From: Bifidobacterium magnum
Lineage (GTDB): Bacteria > Actinomycetota > Actinomycetes > Actinomycetales > Bifidobacteriaceae
NCBI RefSeq assembly: GCF_000741255.1
Contig: NZ_JGZB01000006.1
Span: forward strand, 41,581-105,580
DNA length: 64,000 bases
Direction: 5' to 3'
How positions within the stretch are numbered: the first letter of the stretch is position 1; the number at the start of each line of letters is the position of its first letter. Below the pieces are notes generated by a model that had not been told where the DNA came from, searched no databases, and saw only the letters and a program-made list of their open reading frames with translations. Shown here one piece after another: positions 8,718 through 18,892 of the stretch. Made by a program: the position numbers and the translations under genes.

Positions 8718-9716
8718 ATGTTCGATTCGTTGCTCAACGCCATAGCACGTCATTCACGCCGTATCCCGCAATGGCTTATCGAGGGACTGTTCGCTGCCGC
8801 GGCCAATATCGCATGGCTGGCCCGGGCGGCAGGCGTGCGACAATTGGAACGCAACCTGCGCCATGTCCTCCAGTCCTCACACCCGCAGCGGCCCGTCACC
8901 GCGCATGAGCTGCGCGCGATGAGCCGCAAGGGCATGCGCTCGTATTTCCAATATTTCGCAGAGGCGATGACGGTGGACGCCAGAAGCGAAGAGCAATTGC
9001 GAGCGCGCGTGCGCGGCGAAGGCGAAGGCGTGCCGATGCTGCAGGAGGCCGCGCGCCACGGTCAGTCGTCTCCCATGGCGCTGGGACATCAGGGCAACTG
9101 GGATTACGCGGGGCTATGGGGCAGTTTCGAAGTGGCGCCCGTACTGACCGTCGCGGAGCGTCTGTCCAATGAACAACTGCTGGAAACATTCATCGAGATC
9201 CGCAAGAAATTGGGCATCACCGTGCTGCTGACGGGTAGCAAGCATTTGACGGCCCAGCTTGAAGAACGCATGCGTATTGACGCCCCTGTGGTGGCGCCCC
9301 TGTTGGCGGACCGTGATTTGGGACGCAATGGCGAGTTTGTGGAAGCGTTCGGTTCCGTCATCCGTGTGGCGCGCGGTCCAGCGACGCTCGCTTATGATTC
9401 CGGCCGTCCGCTGTATGTGGTGAACGTGTACCGTGAACGTCTTGACGGGAAACGGCGCGATCAGGCGGCGACCCGTTACGGATACGTGTGCGAGATCGGC
9501 GCCCCGATCGACGTGACGCCATTCCTTTCCATGGAACGGGAGGAAGCCATCCACGCCATTTCCCAGGAGTGGGTGCGCATATGGTCCCAAGGTATCGTGC
9601 GCCATCCGGAGGATTGGCACATGTTGCAGCCGATTTTTATTGATGACCTCGATTTTTCGCGGCTCAAGAACGTCCCCGAGCATGTGCTGGAAATGGTGGG
9701 AAAGTCAAGTCGGTGA
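8718..9716 (+). CDS. LPLAT/HtrB-like acyltransferase (PatA-type, PIM biosynthesis)
   Basis: A 332-residue lysophospholipid acyltransferase-fold protein. In mycobacteria the gene in this position acylates phosphatidylinositol mannosides (PatA), and the same role is inferred here. The catalytic block is LGHQGNWDYAGLWG (G-H-x-G-N-W-D) near residues 120-133. A second block, APLLADRDLGRNGEFVEAFG, matches the family's substrate-binding region. An LERNLRHVL segment typical of HtrB-like proteins is near the N-terminus. The ATG at 8718 has a GGAAGG ribosome binding site, whereas the TTG two codons upstream is less likely. It probably works at the inner face of the membrane after PimA. Confidence 0.85.
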   Translation: MFDSLLNAIARHSRRIPQWLIEGLFAAAANIAWLARAAGVRQLERNLRHVLQSSHPQRPVTAHELRAMSRKGMRSYFQYFAEAMTVDARSEEQLRARVRGEGEGVPMLQEAARHGQSSPMALGHQGNWDYAGLWGSFEVAPVLTVAERLSNEQLLETFIEIRKKLGITVLLTGSKHLTAQLEERMRIDAPVVAPLLADRDLGRNGEFVEAFGSVIRVARGPATLAYDSGRPLYVVNVYRERLDGKRRDQAATRYGYVCEIGAPIDVTPFLSMEREEAIHAISQEWVRIWSQGIVRHPEDWHMLQPIFIDDLDFSRLKNVPEHVLEMVGKSSR

Positions 9717-9801
9717 TTCACAATACATAGTTGTGTCTGTATCTAATTCGAAACGTCATACTACGACTTTGGGGAAATCTGTATCATCACGTTCCAAAAC
9801 G

Positions 9802-10932
9802 ATGCGGATTGGTATCATTTGCCCGTATTCTTTTGAAACTCCGGGTGGAGTGCAAAACCATGTGCGCGATTTCGCCCATGAACTTATCGCCCGCGGCTAT
9901 GAGGTGTCGGTGTACGCTCCGGGACGGCGTACCACCGACATGCCATTGTGGGTGCATACCAACGATTCGTCTTTTGCGGTTCCGTACAATGGTTCATGGG
10001 CCCATCTGAGCTTCTTCCTGACCGCCGGCATGCGCGTGCGCAGATGGGTGAGGCAAGGCCATTTCGACATTTTGCATATTCACGAGCCCGAAATTCCGTC
10101 ATTGTCTCACAAGCCGTTGCGCATGCGTCGCGCGCCGCGGATGGTCGCCACATTCCATGCGAGCGTTGAACCATATCCGAAACTGTTGCGCATGTTCGGG
10201 CGCATGATCACGCGCCAACTGCAACCGGTCGCGCAGGCGATTTTCGTTTCTCCTGCCGCGAAGCGTACCGCGGACCACTTTGTGCCGCTATCTACGCCGA
10301 GCCATGTCATTCCTAACGGTATCGACTACGATTTCTTCGCCAAGGCCGAGCCGCGCACGTCTTGGCGGGGAACGGCCCAAGCGCCGACCATCGGTTTTCT
10401 GGGACGCATGGCGGAAGAGCGCAAAGGCTTCCGCATTTTTGCGAAAGCGGCGTCATATGTGTTGCAGCGGTATCCGCAGGCCAGGTTCCTGTGCGCCGGC
10501 GACGGCCAGGATGCAGCGTACGCCATGCTGCGCGACATCGACCCGTCAGGACAACTGCAACGCCATTTCGAGTTTCTCGGACGCATCGACGACGACAGCA
10601 AAGCTTCGTTCTACCGTTCGCTGGACATCTATGTGGCGCCACAAACGGGAGGGGAGAGCTTCGGCATTGTGCTCGCGGAGGCCATGGCCGCCTCGTGCGC
10701 GGTGGTGGCGTCGGATCTCGAAGCGTTCGTGGATGTGACGCACAACGGCGCCGAAGCGGCGCTTTTCCAGAACGGTGACGCGCACGATTGCGCCGAGACC
10801 ATTGTGGAATTGCTGGAAGACGAAGAGCGGCGGAACGCTCTGGCGCAAGCCGGCAGCGACCGCGCCCGCGATTTCGACTGGTCGGCCGTGGTTGATCAGG
10901 TGCTTGCCGTATATAATGAGGCGTTGTCTTAG
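9802..10932 (+). CDS. pimA: GT4 glycosyltransferase, probable phosphatidylinositol mannosyltransferase PimA
   Basis: A 376-residue GT-B glycosyltransferase of family GT4, expected to transfer the first mannose from GDP-mannose to phosphatidylinositol. The N-terminus RIGIICPYSFETPGGVQNHV is the hallmark of PimA-like enzymes, including the glycine-rich acceptor loop. The C-terminal donor domain shows GFLGRMAEERKGF and GESFGIVLAEAMAAS, the E-x7-E motif. I chose the ATG at 9802 because homologues begin there; no clear ribosome binding site precedes it, and the longer frame overlaps the acyltransferase. Position after pgsA and the acyltransferase supports the role. Acceptor and sugar remain inferred. 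Confidence 0.88.
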   Translation: MRIGIICPYSFETPGGVQNHVRDFAHELIARGYEVSVYAPGRRTTDMPLWVHTNDSSFAVPYNGSWAHLSFFLTAGMRVRRWVRQGHFDILHIHEPEIPSLSHKPLRMRRAPRMVATFHASVEPYPKLLRMFGRMITRQLQPVAQAIFVSPAAKRTADHFVPLSTPSHVIPNGIDYDFFAKAEPRTSWRGTAQAPTIGFLGRMAEERKGFRIFAKAASYVLQRYPQARFLCAGDGQDAAYAMLRDIDPSGQLQRHFEFLGRIDDDSKASFYRSLDIYVAPQTGGESFGIVLAEAMAASCAVVASDLEAFVDVTHNGAEAALFQNGDAHDCAETIVELLEDEERRNALAQAGSDRARDFDWSAVVDQVLAVYNEALS

Positions 10933-10983
10933 AACTGCAATAGAATCATTGCGTTTATTAGTATCGATTAGCGTAGGAGCATT

Positions 10984-11739
10984 ATGTCAGGTCATTCCAA
11001 GTGGGCGACCACGAAGCACAAGAAGGCTGCCATCGACGCAAAGCGCGGCAAGCTGTTCGCGAAGCTCATCAAGAACATTGAAATCGCCGCTCGTCAGGGC
11101 GGTGGCGATCCGGACGGCAACCCTGCACTCTACGACGCCATTTATAAGGCCAAGAAGGCTTCCATGCCGGCCGACAATATCAAGCGCGCCGTCAAGCGTG
11201 GTTCCGGTGAAGAAGCTGGTGGCGCCAACTACGAGAGCATCGTCTACGAAGGCTACGCTCCCGCCGGTGTGGGCATCATCATCGAATGCCTTACGGACAA
11301 CCGCAACCGTGCCGCCGCTGAAGTGCGTTCCACGCTGACCAAGGGCAACGGCTCTCTGGCCACCACGGGCGCCGTAAGCTTCAACTTCGAGCGCAAGGGC
11401 GTCATCGAGGTTCCGGCCGAAGGCGTGGATTTTGACGACCTGTTCGAGAAGGCCGCCGAAGCTGGTGCGGAAGACGTGCAGGATCACGGCGAGACCTTCG
11501 CCGTGGTGACGGATCCTTCCGACCTCATCGCCGTGCGCAAGGCTCTGCAGGATGCCGGTGTGGATTACGATTCCGCCGACCTGACCATGCTGCCGAAGAA
11601 CGAAGTCGAGCTGACGCTTGAGGATGCCCAGAAGGTGTCCCGCCTGATCGACAACCTCGACGACCTGGACGATGTCCAGAACATCTACAGCAACTGGACC
11701 GCTTCCGATGAAGTCATGGCCCAGTTGGAAGAAGAGTAA
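10984..11739 (+). CDS. yebC: YebC/PmpR family protein
   Basis: A 251-residue YebC/TACO1 family protein, historically a putative transcription regulator and more recently linked to translation of difficult (for example proline-rich) sequences. The N-terminal signature [20 protein letters not shown] and the [16 protein letters not shown] block are strongly conserved. A GTAGGAGC ribosome binding site lies in front of the ATG. ruvC begins five bases after its stop, an arrangement conserved in many bacteria, so it is cotranscribed with the Holliday-junction genes. Length is normal. Confidence 0.95.
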   Translation: MSGHSKWATTKHKKAAIDAKRGKLFAKLIKNIEIAARQGGGDPDGNPALYDAIYKAKKASMPADNIKRAVKRGSGEEAGGANYESIVYEGYAPAGVGIIIECLTDNRNRAAAEVRSTLTKGNGSLATTGAVSFNFERKGVIEVPAEGVDFDDLFEKAAEAGAEDVQDHGETFAVVTDPSDLIAVRKALQDAGVDYDSADLTMLPKNEVELTLEDAQKVSRLIDNLDDLDDVQNIYSNWTASDEVMAQLEEE

Positions 11740-11744
11740 TCCCT

Positions 11745-12326
11745 TTGATTATTCTTGGCGTTGACCCCGGCCTTACGCGTTGTGGTGTCGGCGTGATAGA
11801 AGCCGGCGCTCATAGCCGGCTTTCTTTTATTCACGTGGATGTCGTACGTTCGGAACCTGAACAGCCGCAGGATTTGCGATTGTTGACCGTGTACAACGGT
11901 TTGGCCGCCAAAATGGACGAATTCATTCCCGATGTGGTGTCCATCGAGCGCGTGTTTGCACAAGACAACCGCAATACCGTGTTGGGTACCGCGCAAGCGG
12001 CGGGCATGGCGATGCTCGCCGCCGCGCAGCGCGGCATTCCCGTCGCCGTGCACACGCCTTCCGAATCCAAGACCGCGATCACGGGAAACGGCAAGGCGCA
12101 AAAGATCCAAGTGGAACGCATGGTCGCCCGCATTTTGAATCTCAACACTTTGCCCAAACCCGCGGACGCCGCCGACGCGCTTGCCATCGCGATATGCCAC
12201 GCATTGCGCCCCGCCGGCGCCATCCAAGGTGGCGAGCGTGAGCAGCATCTGACTGCGGCCCAACGCCAGTGGGCCATGGCCGCCCAAAAGGCGGGCAAAA
12301 GCAGCAGAGTCCGCAGAGCCATGTAA
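11745..12326 (+). CDS. ruvC: Holliday junction resolvase RuvC
   Basis: A 193-residue endonuclease that cuts four-way DNA junctions moved by RuvAB. The RNase H-like active site is visible: Asp in [12 protein letters not shown] near residue 7, Glu in [10 protein letters not shown] near residue 65, and the paired Asp residues in [14 protein letters not shown]. The start is a TTG at 11745, five bases after yebC. It is preceded by GGAAGAAGAG acting as ribosome binding site inside the end of yebC, so translation is coupled. A C-terminal basic extension after about residue 165 is typical of actinobacterial RuvC. Confidence 0.95.
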   Translation: MIILGVDPGLTRCGVGVIEAGAHSRLSFIHVDVVRSEPEQPQDLRLLTVYNGLAAKMDEFIPDVVSIERVFAQDNRNTVLGTAQAAGMAMLAAAQRGIPVAVHTPSESKTAITGNGKAQKIQVERMVARILNLNTLPKPADAADALAIAICHALRPAGAIQGGEREQHLTAAQRQWAMAAQKAGKSSRVRRAM

Positions 12327-12330
12327 AATA

Positions 12331-12344
12331 CGAACATATGTTCG
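12331..12344. promoter_or_regulatory. LexA (SOS) box upstream of ruvA
   Basis: CGAACATATGTTCG is a perfect 14-bp palindrome matching the CGAAC-N4-GTTCG operator recognised by LexA in actinobacteria and Bacillus. It sits 4 bases after the ruvC stop and 23 bases before the ruvA ATG. This implies a separate DNA-damage-inducible promoter for ruvAB inside the yebC-ruvC operon. Confidence 0.88.
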
Positions 12345-12366
12345 ATTTTTATTGCTAGGGGCCGCC

Positions 12367-12990
12367 ATGATCGCATTACTTACGGGCGAGGTCGTAGCGG
12401 TTGATAGTACCGCCATCATCTTGGACGTCAATGGCGTGGGATACGAGATACGCATGCCATTGGCCGACCTCGCGGAAATTCATATTGACCAGCATCGTAC
12501 GGTGTATACCGTCATGAGCGTCAGCCAGGACGCCATTGCGCTACAAGGCTTCCTTTCCATGGAGGCCAAGCGTATTTTCACGCAGCTCGTGAAGGTGAGC
12601 GGCATCGGCCCCAAGGTGGCTTTGTCGCTGCTGTCGACATTGAATCCGGGCCAGATCGCCCAGGCGATTTCAGACAATGACGCGTCCGCTTTGGCCAAGG
12701 CGCCGGGTCTGGGCAAAAAAGGCGCGCAAAAGATCATTGTGGAATTGCAAGGCTCCATCACGGCGCCCACGCCCGAACTGGCCTCGGACACTCCAGCGCG
12801 TATGGCGGCTGAAGATACGGGCAGGCTTCAGGTTATTGAAGGCCTTATTTCTCTCGGATGGCATCAGCAGGACGCCGTGGCGGCGGTAGACGGCGCCATC
12901 GAGGATCTCCACTGCGCAACACCGTTGCCACACAGCGAAGTCCCCATGGTGCTGCGCCAAGCCCTTAAATCTTTGGACTCGGGAAGGTGA
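12367..12990 (+). CDS. ruvA: Holliday junction branch migration protein RuvA
   Basis: A 207-residue tetrameric junction-binding protein that loads RuvB. Domain I (OB fold) begins MIALLTGEVVAVD. Domain II has the helix-hairpin-helix segments VSGIGPKVALSLLS and APGLGKKGAQKIIVEL, and domain III occupies the last 50 residues. The ATG at 12367 has a TAGGGG ribosome binding site and gives the usual length. An open frame beginning five codons earlier is unlikely. The LexA box just upstream predicts SOS induction. ruvB starts four bases after its stop. Confidence 0.96.
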   Translation: MIALLTGEVVAVDSTAIILDVNGVGYEIRMPLADLAEIHIDQHRTVYTVMSVSQDAIALQGFLSMEAKRIFTQLVKVSGIGPKVALSLLSTLNPGQIAQAISDNDASALAKAPGLGKKGAQKIIVELQGSITAPTPELASDTPARMAAEDTGRLQVIEGLISLGWHQQDAVAAVDGAIEDLHCATPLPHSEVPMVLRQALKSLDSGR

Positions 12991-12993
12991 CGC

Positions 12994-14073
12994 ATGGAGC
13001 AGATGGAATATTTTGACGCCGACAACAGCAACGCGCGTGAGGAATCGTTGCGCATGGTTTCCACGGCGCCCATGGACAACGAGCCCGTAAGCGACGAGGA
13101 ACTGCGTCCGCACATTCTTGACGGTTTTATCGGCCAGCCGCGCCTTAAGGCGCAATTGCAGCTTTTCTTGGATGCGGCGAAAAAACGCGAGGTGCCGCCG
13201 GACCACATTCTGCTTGCAGGTCCTCCGGGATTGGGCAAGACCACATTGGCCATGATTGTCGCCAACGAACTGGAAGTCCCCATCCGCGTGACGTCCGGCC
13301 CCGCAATCCAGCATGCCGGCGATCTCGCTTCCATCCTCAGCTCGCTGGACGCCGGGGAAGTGCTGTTCATTGACGAAATCCACCGTCTTCCGCGAGCCGC
13401 GGAGGAACTTCTTTATATTGCCATGGAGGATTTCCGTGTGGACGTGATGGTCGGCAAGGGACCTGGAGCGTCTTCCATTCCGCTCACCTTGCCTCGTTTC
13501 ACCGTGATCGGCGCCACGACGCGCGAAGGCATGCTGCCGTCTCCGCTGCGCGCCCGCTTCGGATTTACCGCGCACCTCGATTTTTATCCGATCGAGGAAT
13601 TGGAGAAGCTCATCACGAGGTCCGCCAGGGTGCTGGGTCTGGAACTTGCGCAGGGGTCGGCCATACAGATGGCGTCCCGCTCGCGCGGTACGCCGCGCAT
13701 TGCCAACAGGTTGTTGCGCCGTGTGCGAGACTGGGCCCTCGTCCACGATTTGGAAATCGTGGAACCGCAAGACGTCCAAGACGCATTGGCGCTCTACCAG
13801 ATCGACACGGAGGGCCTGGACAGGCTCGATATCGCCGTGCTCAATGCGATCGTGAACAATTTCCAGGGCGGCCCCGTCGGCCTGAACAATCTCGCCGCCA
13901 TGGTGGGCGAAGAGCAGGAGACCATCGAAACGGTATGCGAACCGTATCTGGTACGCGAAGGATTCCTCATGAGGACTCCGCGCGGGCGCATGGCCACGCG
14001 CAAGGCATGGGAACATCTCGGCATGCAACCGCCTGAAGATGCTAGTAATTCCGATGTCAGTAAGCTAATCTAA
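12994..14073 (+). CDS. ruvB: Holliday junction branch migration helicase RuvB
   Basis: A 359-residue AAA+ motor that drives branch migration with RuvA. The Walker A motif GPPGLGKTT is at about residues 76-84, Walker B is FIDEIHR near 125-130, sensor 1 lies at [20 protein letters not shown], and the C-terminal winged helix includes [13 protein letters not shown]. The N-terminal tail before [12 protein letters not shown] is about 35 residues, slightly longer than in E. coli. The start at 12994 follows GGGAAGG inside the end of ruvA. It is part of the SOS-controlled ruvA-ruvB unit. Confidence 0.97.
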   Translation: MEQMEYFDADNSNAREESLRMVSTAPMDNEPVSDEELRPHILDGFIGQPRLKAQLQLFLDAAKKREVPPDHILLAGPPGLGKTTLAMIVANELEVPIRVTSGPAIQHAGDLASILSSLDAGEVLFIDEIHRLPRAAEELLYIAMEDFRVDVMVGKGPGASSIPLTLPRFTVIGATTREGMLPSPLRARFGFTAHLDFYPIEELEKLITRSARVLGLELAQGSAIQMASRSRGTPRIANRLLRRVRDWALVHDLEIVEPQDVQDALALYQIDTEGLDRLDIAVLNAIVNNFQGGPVGLNNLAAMVGEEQETIETVCEPYLVREGFLMRTPRGRMATRKAWEHLGMQPPEDASNSDVSKLI

Positions 14074-14143
14074 AGTTGTCTGTCCGTGGGCATGAATCGT
14101 GCCCACGGCAGTTGTGACATATACGACATGCAAGGAGCCCATT

Positions 14144-14596
14144 GTGGATTATATTTTTCTGATCATTCTACTGGTGTTCATGGTCGGCATGCTGTTTTTC
14201 CAGTCGCGCAAGGCAAAGAAGCAAAACCAAGAACTTCAAGACTTTAGGAAGAACCTGCAGCCGGGCACTGAAATCATTACCATCGGTGGCGTGATCGGCA
14301 AGGTCGTGGATGTCGACGAGGAATATGAAGAGATCGTCATCGATTCTGAAGGTTCCCAGATGCGTTTCGCATTCAAGGCGGTCAGCCGTCAATACGTGCG
14401 CCCCGCGTATGTACATGACGACGAGGTCGACGAGGAAGGCAATCCGCTTCCGCAAGAACCCAAGCAGATCGAAGATGCCGAGGTGACCACCGAGGTGCAG
14501 GAAGATGTTGTGGCCGAGGAACCGGCCGCTGCGGCACAAGCCGAAGCTTCTGAAACCGAGAAGGACACCAAGCCGGTAGCAGACGAGCGCGCATAA
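14144..14596 (+). CDS. yajC: Preprotein translocase accessory subunit YajC
   Basis: A 150-residue single-pass membrane protein of the Sec accessory complex. One hydrophobic helix lies at residues 3-20 (YIFLIILLVFMVGMLFF), followed by the basic FQSRKAKKQNQELQDF and the conserved PGTEIITIGGVIGKVV domain. The C-terminal third is a low-complexity acidic tail rich in Glu, Ala and Val. The GTG at 14144 is chosen because AAGGAG lies 6 bases before it. The open frame upstream adds 15 residues with no signal. YajC after ruvB is a common actinobacterial arrangement, usually followed by secD and secF, which are absent here. Confidence 0.88.
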   Translation: MDYIFLIILLVFMVGMLFFQSRKAKKQNQELQDFRKNLQPGTEIITIGGVIGKVVDVDEEYEEIVIDSEGSQMRFAFKAVSRQYVRPAYVHDDEVDEEGNPLPQEPKQIEDAEVTTEVQEDVVAEEPAAAAQAEASETEKDTKPVADERA

Positions 14597-14654
14597 GCGT
14601 TGTTGTCTACACGCTTGTTCATATCCAATACCAGTGATGAAGTAAAGGACAACT

Positions 14655-15236
14655 ATGGCACAGTCAGACATCACGTTGGCTGACATACAAAAAGTCGGCC
14701 AAGAGGATGCGCAGTACCTCGTCTCGTTGATTCGTTCCATTCCGAATTATCCGAAAGACGGCATTCTTTTTCGCGATTTCATGCCCGTTTTCGCCGATGC
14801 GAAAGCCTTGAGCATCCTTATGGACGCCTTGGAAAAGGCGCTTCCGGTTCCGGTCGACCAGATCGATGCGATCGCCGGCCTTGAGGCTCGCGGATTCCTG
14901 TTTGGTCCCGCTATGGCTGCGCGTTTGGGGAAGGGATTCATTGCCGTACGCAAGGCCGGCAAGCTCCCGCCGCCGGTAAAATCGGCGAGCTATTCGCTCG
15001 AATACGGCGAGGCCACCATTGAAATCGAGTCCAATGCCGTCCACGAAGGCGAACGCATTCTCATCGTCGACGATTTGATCGCCACAGGAGGATCCGCTTC
15101 CGCCGCCCGCGATTTGGTCAAAGCGTGCGGAGGAACCGTCGCTGGCTTTAGTTTTGTTATGGAATTAGACGGACTGAACGGCGTGGCTTCGCTGGGCGAT
15201 TATCCTACGAGTTCGTTGCTGACCATGCCGGCCTAG
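14655..15236 (+). CDS. apt: Adenine phosphoribosyltransferase
   Basis: A cytoplasmic purine salvage enzyme of 193 residues that makes AMP from adenine and PRPP. The PRPP-binding motif ILIVDDLIATGGSA is at about residues 135-148 and the adenine-binding hood PNYPKDGILFRDF is near the N-terminus. An AAGGACA ribosome binding site precedes the ATG. In actinobacteria apt commonly follows the ruvCAB-yajC-secDF segment, so the position is typical even though secDF is missing. It may be read from the yajC transcript across a 58-base gap. Confidence 0.95.
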   Translation: MAQSDITLADIQKVGQEDAQYLVSLIRSIPNYPKDGILFRDFMPVFADAKALSILMDALEKALPVPVDQIDAIAGLEARGFLFGPAMAARLGKGFIAVRKAGKLPPPVKSASYSLEYGEATIEIESNAVHEGERILIVDDLIATGGSASAARDLVKACGGTVAGFSFVMELDGLNGVASLGDYPTSSLLTMPA

Positions 15237-15285
15237 TTGTAAATCGACTCCTGGTCGTTGTCTGACGCCACTTGGAAGGAATCTT

Positions 15286-16482
15286 ATGGATCTATATGAA
15301 TACCAAGCGCGTGAGTTGCTCAAAGAACAAGGCATTCCTGTTCCGGAAGCGATATACGCGCAAAATTCCCATGAAGTTGCTGAGGGCAGCGACCAGATAG
15401 GCTATCCTGTGGTCGTCAAGGCGCAGGTAAAGATCGGCCACCGCGGGCAGGCCGGAGGAGTTAAGCTCGCACACACTCGCGATGACGCGATTCTCGCCTC
15501 GGAAGACATTCTTCCCATGACCATTCACGGCCACTCGGTAAGTGGCGTGCTGGTAGCCGAGGCTAAAAACATTCTTCATGAATATTATGTGTCCATTTCC
15601 GTGGACCGCTCGTCCAGGGATTTCGACGTGTTGGCCACGGCCAATGGCGGTACGGAAGTGGAAGAAATCGCCAAGGAGCATCCGGAATCGGTGAAGCGCC
15701 TGCATATTAGCGCGTTGGACGATTTCGATATTGAAGCAGCCCGGGAAATGGCCGCGGCCATCGGTTTCTACCATGCCGATGTGGAACAGGCCGCGCAGAT
15801 CCTGTTGCGCATGTGGCGCTGTTTTAAGGACAATGACGCAACCTTGGTGGAAATCAATCCTTTGGCCAAGATTGGCGATCCCGATGACGAGTCGTCCAAA
15901 TCGCTATGCGCATTGGACGCGAAGATTTCACTGGACGACAACGCAAAATTCCGCCATGACGGTTGGAAGCGTTTCGACGACAGCACGGGAAGCGACTCGT
16001 TGGAGCATCAGGCCCAAGAGTTTGGCCTGCATTATGTCCATCTCGACGGCGAAGTGGGCGTGATCGGCAACGGCGCGGGGTTGGTCATGAGTTCCCTCGA
16101 CGCCGTCGCATATGCGGGGGAGGATCAGGGCAACGGCATTACCGCGGCCAATTTCCTCGATATCGGCGGCGGCGCCTCCGCGCAAACGATGTGCCAGAGC
16201 CTGCGCATCGTATTGTCCGACCCGAAAGTCGAATCCGTGCTCGTCAACGTGTATGGCGGCATCACATCCTGCGAGCAAGTGGCGCGCGGCATTATCGAGG
16301 CCATTGAAGAGCTGCGCATGACCAAGCCGCTGGTCGTCCGCTTTGACGGCAATCATGCGAGCGAGGGTCTCGCCATATTGCGCGAAGAACACAATTCCAT
16401 GATCCATGTCGCCCCCACCATGGAGGAAGCTGCCCAAATGTCCGTGCAATTGGCGGCGCAAGCTAAGGAGAACAGGCAATGA
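15286..16482 (+). CDS. sucC: Succinyl-CoA ligase subunit beta
   Basis: A 398-residue beta subunit of succinyl-CoA synthetase, with an ATP-grasp domain followed by the CoA-ligase beta region. It begins [20 protein letters not shown], the family signature. [10 protein letters not shown] is the metal and nucleotide site, and [14 protein letters not shown] and [15 protein letters not shown] form the C-terminal domain. A GGAAGGAA ribosome binding site is present. It overlaps sucD by 4 bases. Bifidobacteria lack a complete TCA cycle, so the enzyme probably links succinate and succinyl-CoA for biosynthesis; this role is inferred. Confidence 0.95.
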   Translation: MDLYEYQARELLKEQGIPVPEAIYAQNSHEVAEGSDQIGYPVVVKAQVKIGHRGQAGGVKLAHTRDDAILASEDILPMTIHGHSVSGVLVAEAKNILHEYYVSISVDRSSRDFDVLATANGGTEVEEIAKEHPESVKRLHISALDDFDIEAAREMAAAIGFYHADVEQAAQILLRMWRCFKDNDATLVEINPLAKIGDPDDESSKSLCALDAKISLDDNAKFRHDGWKRFDDSTGSDSLEHQAQEFGLHYVHLDGEVGVIGNGAGLVMSSLDAVAYAGEDQGNGITAANFLDIGGGASAQTMCQSLRIVLSDPKVESVLVNVYGGITSCEQVARGIIEAIEELRMTKPLVVRFDGNHASEGLAILREEHNSMIHVAPTMEEAAQMSVQLAAQAKENRQ

Positions 16483-17399
16483 GCGCATTCCTAGAACATG
16501 ATGCCCCTGTTATTGTCCAAGGAATCACGGGCCATCAAGGCATGATGCACGCGCAGCGCATGCTGGCCGCGGGCACCCGTGTTGTCGGCGGTGTCAATCC
16601 ACGCAAGGCGGGTACCTCGCTGACTTTTACTGGCATGGATGGCACCGACGTTGAAGTGCCTGTTTTCGCAACCTGTCAGGAGGCCAAGGCCGAGACCGGC
16701 GCCCAAGCGAGCGTCATTTTCGTTCCGCCACGATTCGCCAAGTCCGCGATGGTCGAGGCCATTGAGGCCGGTTTTTCCGTCGTGGTGGTTATCACCGAGG
16801 GCATTCCCGTCGCGGACAGCGCCTATTGTGTGGAACTCGCCTTGCGCAGGGGAGTGCGCCTAATCGGACCAAACTGCCCCGGTATGGTCACCATGAGCGG
16901 CCGGCCGGATCAACATGGCGTCAACCTCGGCATTATTCCTGACGGCATTACGTCATATGGTCCGTTGGGACTCGTGTCCAAATCCGGCACCTTGACCTAC
17001 CAAATGATGGCGGAACTTGGCGATATCGGTTTCACCGCGTGCATTGGGGCGGGAGGCGACCCGATCGTGGGCACCACGCTGCAGGAAGCGCTTATGGTCT
17101 TTGAAGACGATCCGGAAACCCAAGCGGTGGTGATGATCGGCGAGATCGGCGGAAACGCGGAACAAGACGCCGCCTTGTGGGCGCAAGAACACATGACCAA
17201 ACCCGTGGTCGCATACATCGCCGGATTCACAGCTCCTGAGGGTAAACAGATGGGCCATGCCGGCGCCATCGTCTCCGGAGGCAAGGGAACGGCACAAGAC
17301 AAGAAAGAGGCACTAGAAGCGGCCGGTATCCCCGTTGGACGCACACCGCGTCAGACGGCGGATCTTATGCGTGAGTTGTTGGCCGCTCGAAGCAAGTGA
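16479..17399 (+). CDS. sucD: Succinyl-CoA ligase subunit alpha
   Basis: A 306-residue alpha subunit. The CoA-binding Rossmann domain opens with [14 protein letters not shown]. The phosphohistidine loop is in [20 protein letters not shown] near residue 250, with the helping acid in [13 protein letters not shown]. The start ATG overlaps the sucC stop (ATGA), which ensures equal subunit synthesis. The stop overlaps the start of the next membrane protein in the same way, so this is the middle of a tightly coupled run ending in purH. Confidence 0.95.
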   Translation: MSAFLEHDAPVIVQGITGHQGMMHAQRMLAAGTRVVGGVNPRKAGTSLTFTGMDGTDVEVPVFATCQEAKAETGAQASVIFVPPRFAKSAMVEAIEAGFSVVVVITEGIPVADSAYCVELALRRGVRLIGPNCPGMVTMSGRPDQHGVNLGIIPDGITSYGPLGLVSKSGTLTYQMMAELGDIGFTACIGAGGDPIVGTTLQEALMVFEDDPETQAVVMIGEIGGNAEQDAALWAQEHMTKPVVAYIAGFTAPEGKQMGHAGAIVSGGKGTAQDKKEALEAAGIPVGRTPRQTADLMRELLAARSK

Positions 17400-18892
17400 T
17401 GAGAAAGAGTATTACCCCATATCTTAGAGGAGTAGCCGTATCCGTCGTAGCAATGCTGTTGTTCACCGTTCCGGTGGGACTCATGTTGTCATTGGCATTG
17501 CTCGTGATCACCATGGAAGAGGGGGCCGCAAGCCTTACCGGCTTTAGTGTGCCCCTGACCAAGGCGATGACGTTGGCGGCCCAAGGTGTCGGATTCCACG
17601 CCAATGGCGTAGTAATGGGCGTCACACCGCTGCTATTGACCATATTGTTGATCGTTTTGATCCGGGCCGTAGCCCTGAAGTTCAAGGCGACCATGCGCTC
17701 ATATGCGGGAGGTCTGGTGGCATGGCTGTTGCTGGATCTCGTAATGACGGCCGGCCTCTCCGTAACCGTCAACGATTCATGGTGGCTGGTCCTTGTCAAA
17801 GGCGCCGTGGTCTTTTCGATCGGATGCCTATGGGCGGTATGGCCTGGCTCATCTGCGTGCCGCCGCGTGCAAAGCTACATCCATGAACATGTTTCGCTGC
17901 CCGTGCACCACGCGGTGGTAAGTGGACTCGTCGTGGGCGTGGCATTGCTGGGCATCTATCTGGCCATCGGACTGGTCACCGTGATCGTGTGGACCATTAT
18001 GAACCATGACGCCATGGGCACCATGTTCACACTGTTGCAAGTGCGGACATGGTCCCGTTTCTTCATTTGCATCATGTCGCTGGCATGGCTGCCGAATCTG
18101 GCCATTTGGGCCATGGCGTGGCTGTTCGGCGCCAGTTTCTCCATTGGATCCATCGCCACGTTCACCCTATGGAACGGATCGGCCACGGGCCTTCCCGCAT
18201 TGCCCGTATTCGCGCTGTTCCCGCAAGCGGTGGAATCCTCGGGTCTCAGGACGTTTTATGTACTGATTCCGTGCATTGTCAGCGTATTGGTGGGAATCGT
18301 GGCGCTGACGTACCGGCGTGCTTTCCCCATGTGGCGCGTGGCCCGCAATACGGCGCAGTCCTTGCAGCAACGCTTGTTGGCGTTTGCGTATCCTGCCGGG
18401 GCGTTGTGTATCGCCGTGGTGCTGGTTTCCCTCGCCGCAAGCATTATTTTCGTTCTTGCCGACGGTTCGTTGGGAACCCACCGTCTGCGTACGGTAGGGG
18501 CTCCCGTGGCCCAGTCCACACAAGCTTTGGCCAAACCGACGGCAATAGGACTATTCGCCGTATGGATGGTGGCGTTGGTTGCCGTCGCCCTCGCATACGC
18601 AATTCGTGGTGCTGCTTCACGCCATCACTCTGAACAAGTTTCCGAATCGGTGCATGAAGACCATGCTTCCGAACGTGATGCCAGTAAGGATCACGACGAG
18701 CAGAAGTCCTCCGCCAAGGTTCGCACCGCGCAATCCAGCGGTGCGCTCCATGTGAATTCGGAGTCCCCGAACGACACCCCGCACGCGCCATCCGCCTCTC
18801 ACCGAGTGGTGCGATCCGCGTCCCACGCGAAGGAGAATCAGAATGACCATGAACCGACCACTACGACGGGTTTTGGTATCGGTATTTCATAA
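17399..18892 (+). CDS. PerM-like DUF6350 integral membrane protein
   Basis: A polytopic membrane protein of 497 residues with roughly ten hydrophobic segments and a hydrophilic C-terminal tail (about 405-497) rich in Ser, His, Glu and Asp. The order sucC-sucD-this gene-purH matches sucC-sucD-Rv0954-perM-purN-purH in Mycobacterium tuberculosis. There PerM (DUF6350) is linked to cell division and persistence. The assignment rests on context and topology, since no catalytic motif is visible. The ATG at 17399 overlaps the sucD stop; a GTG one codon earlier is also possible. Its last 50 bases overlap purH. Confidence 0.75.
   Translation: MRKSITPYLRGVAVSVVAMLLFTVPVGLMLSLALLVITMEEGAASLTGFSVPLTKAMTLAAQGVGFHANGVVMGVTPLLLTILLIVLIRAVALKFKATMRSYAGGLVAWLLLDLVMTAGLSVTVNDSWWLVLVKGAVVFSIGCLWAVWPGSSACRRVQSYIHEHVSLPVHHAVVSGLVVGVALLGIYLAIGLVTVIVWTIMNHDAMGTMFTLLQVRTWSRFFICIMSLAWLPNLAIWAMAWLFGASFSIGSIATFTLWNGSATGLPALPVFALFPQAVESSGLRTFYVLIPCIVSVLVGIVALTYRRAFPMWRVARNTAQSLQQRLLAFAYPAGALCIAVVLVSLAASIIFVLADGSLGTHRLRTVGAPVAQSTQALAKPTAIGLFAVWMVALVAVALAYAIRGAASRHHSEQVSESVHEDHASERDASKDHDEQKSSAKVRTAQSSGALHVNSESPNDTPHAPSASHRVVRSASHAKENQNDHEPTTTTGFGIGIS

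Noticed and set aside
12670..14028. 452-residue open frame antisense to ruvA/ruvB
   Set aside because: Arg/His/Gln-rich translation with no domain; the sense strand encodes unmistakable RuvA and RuvB.
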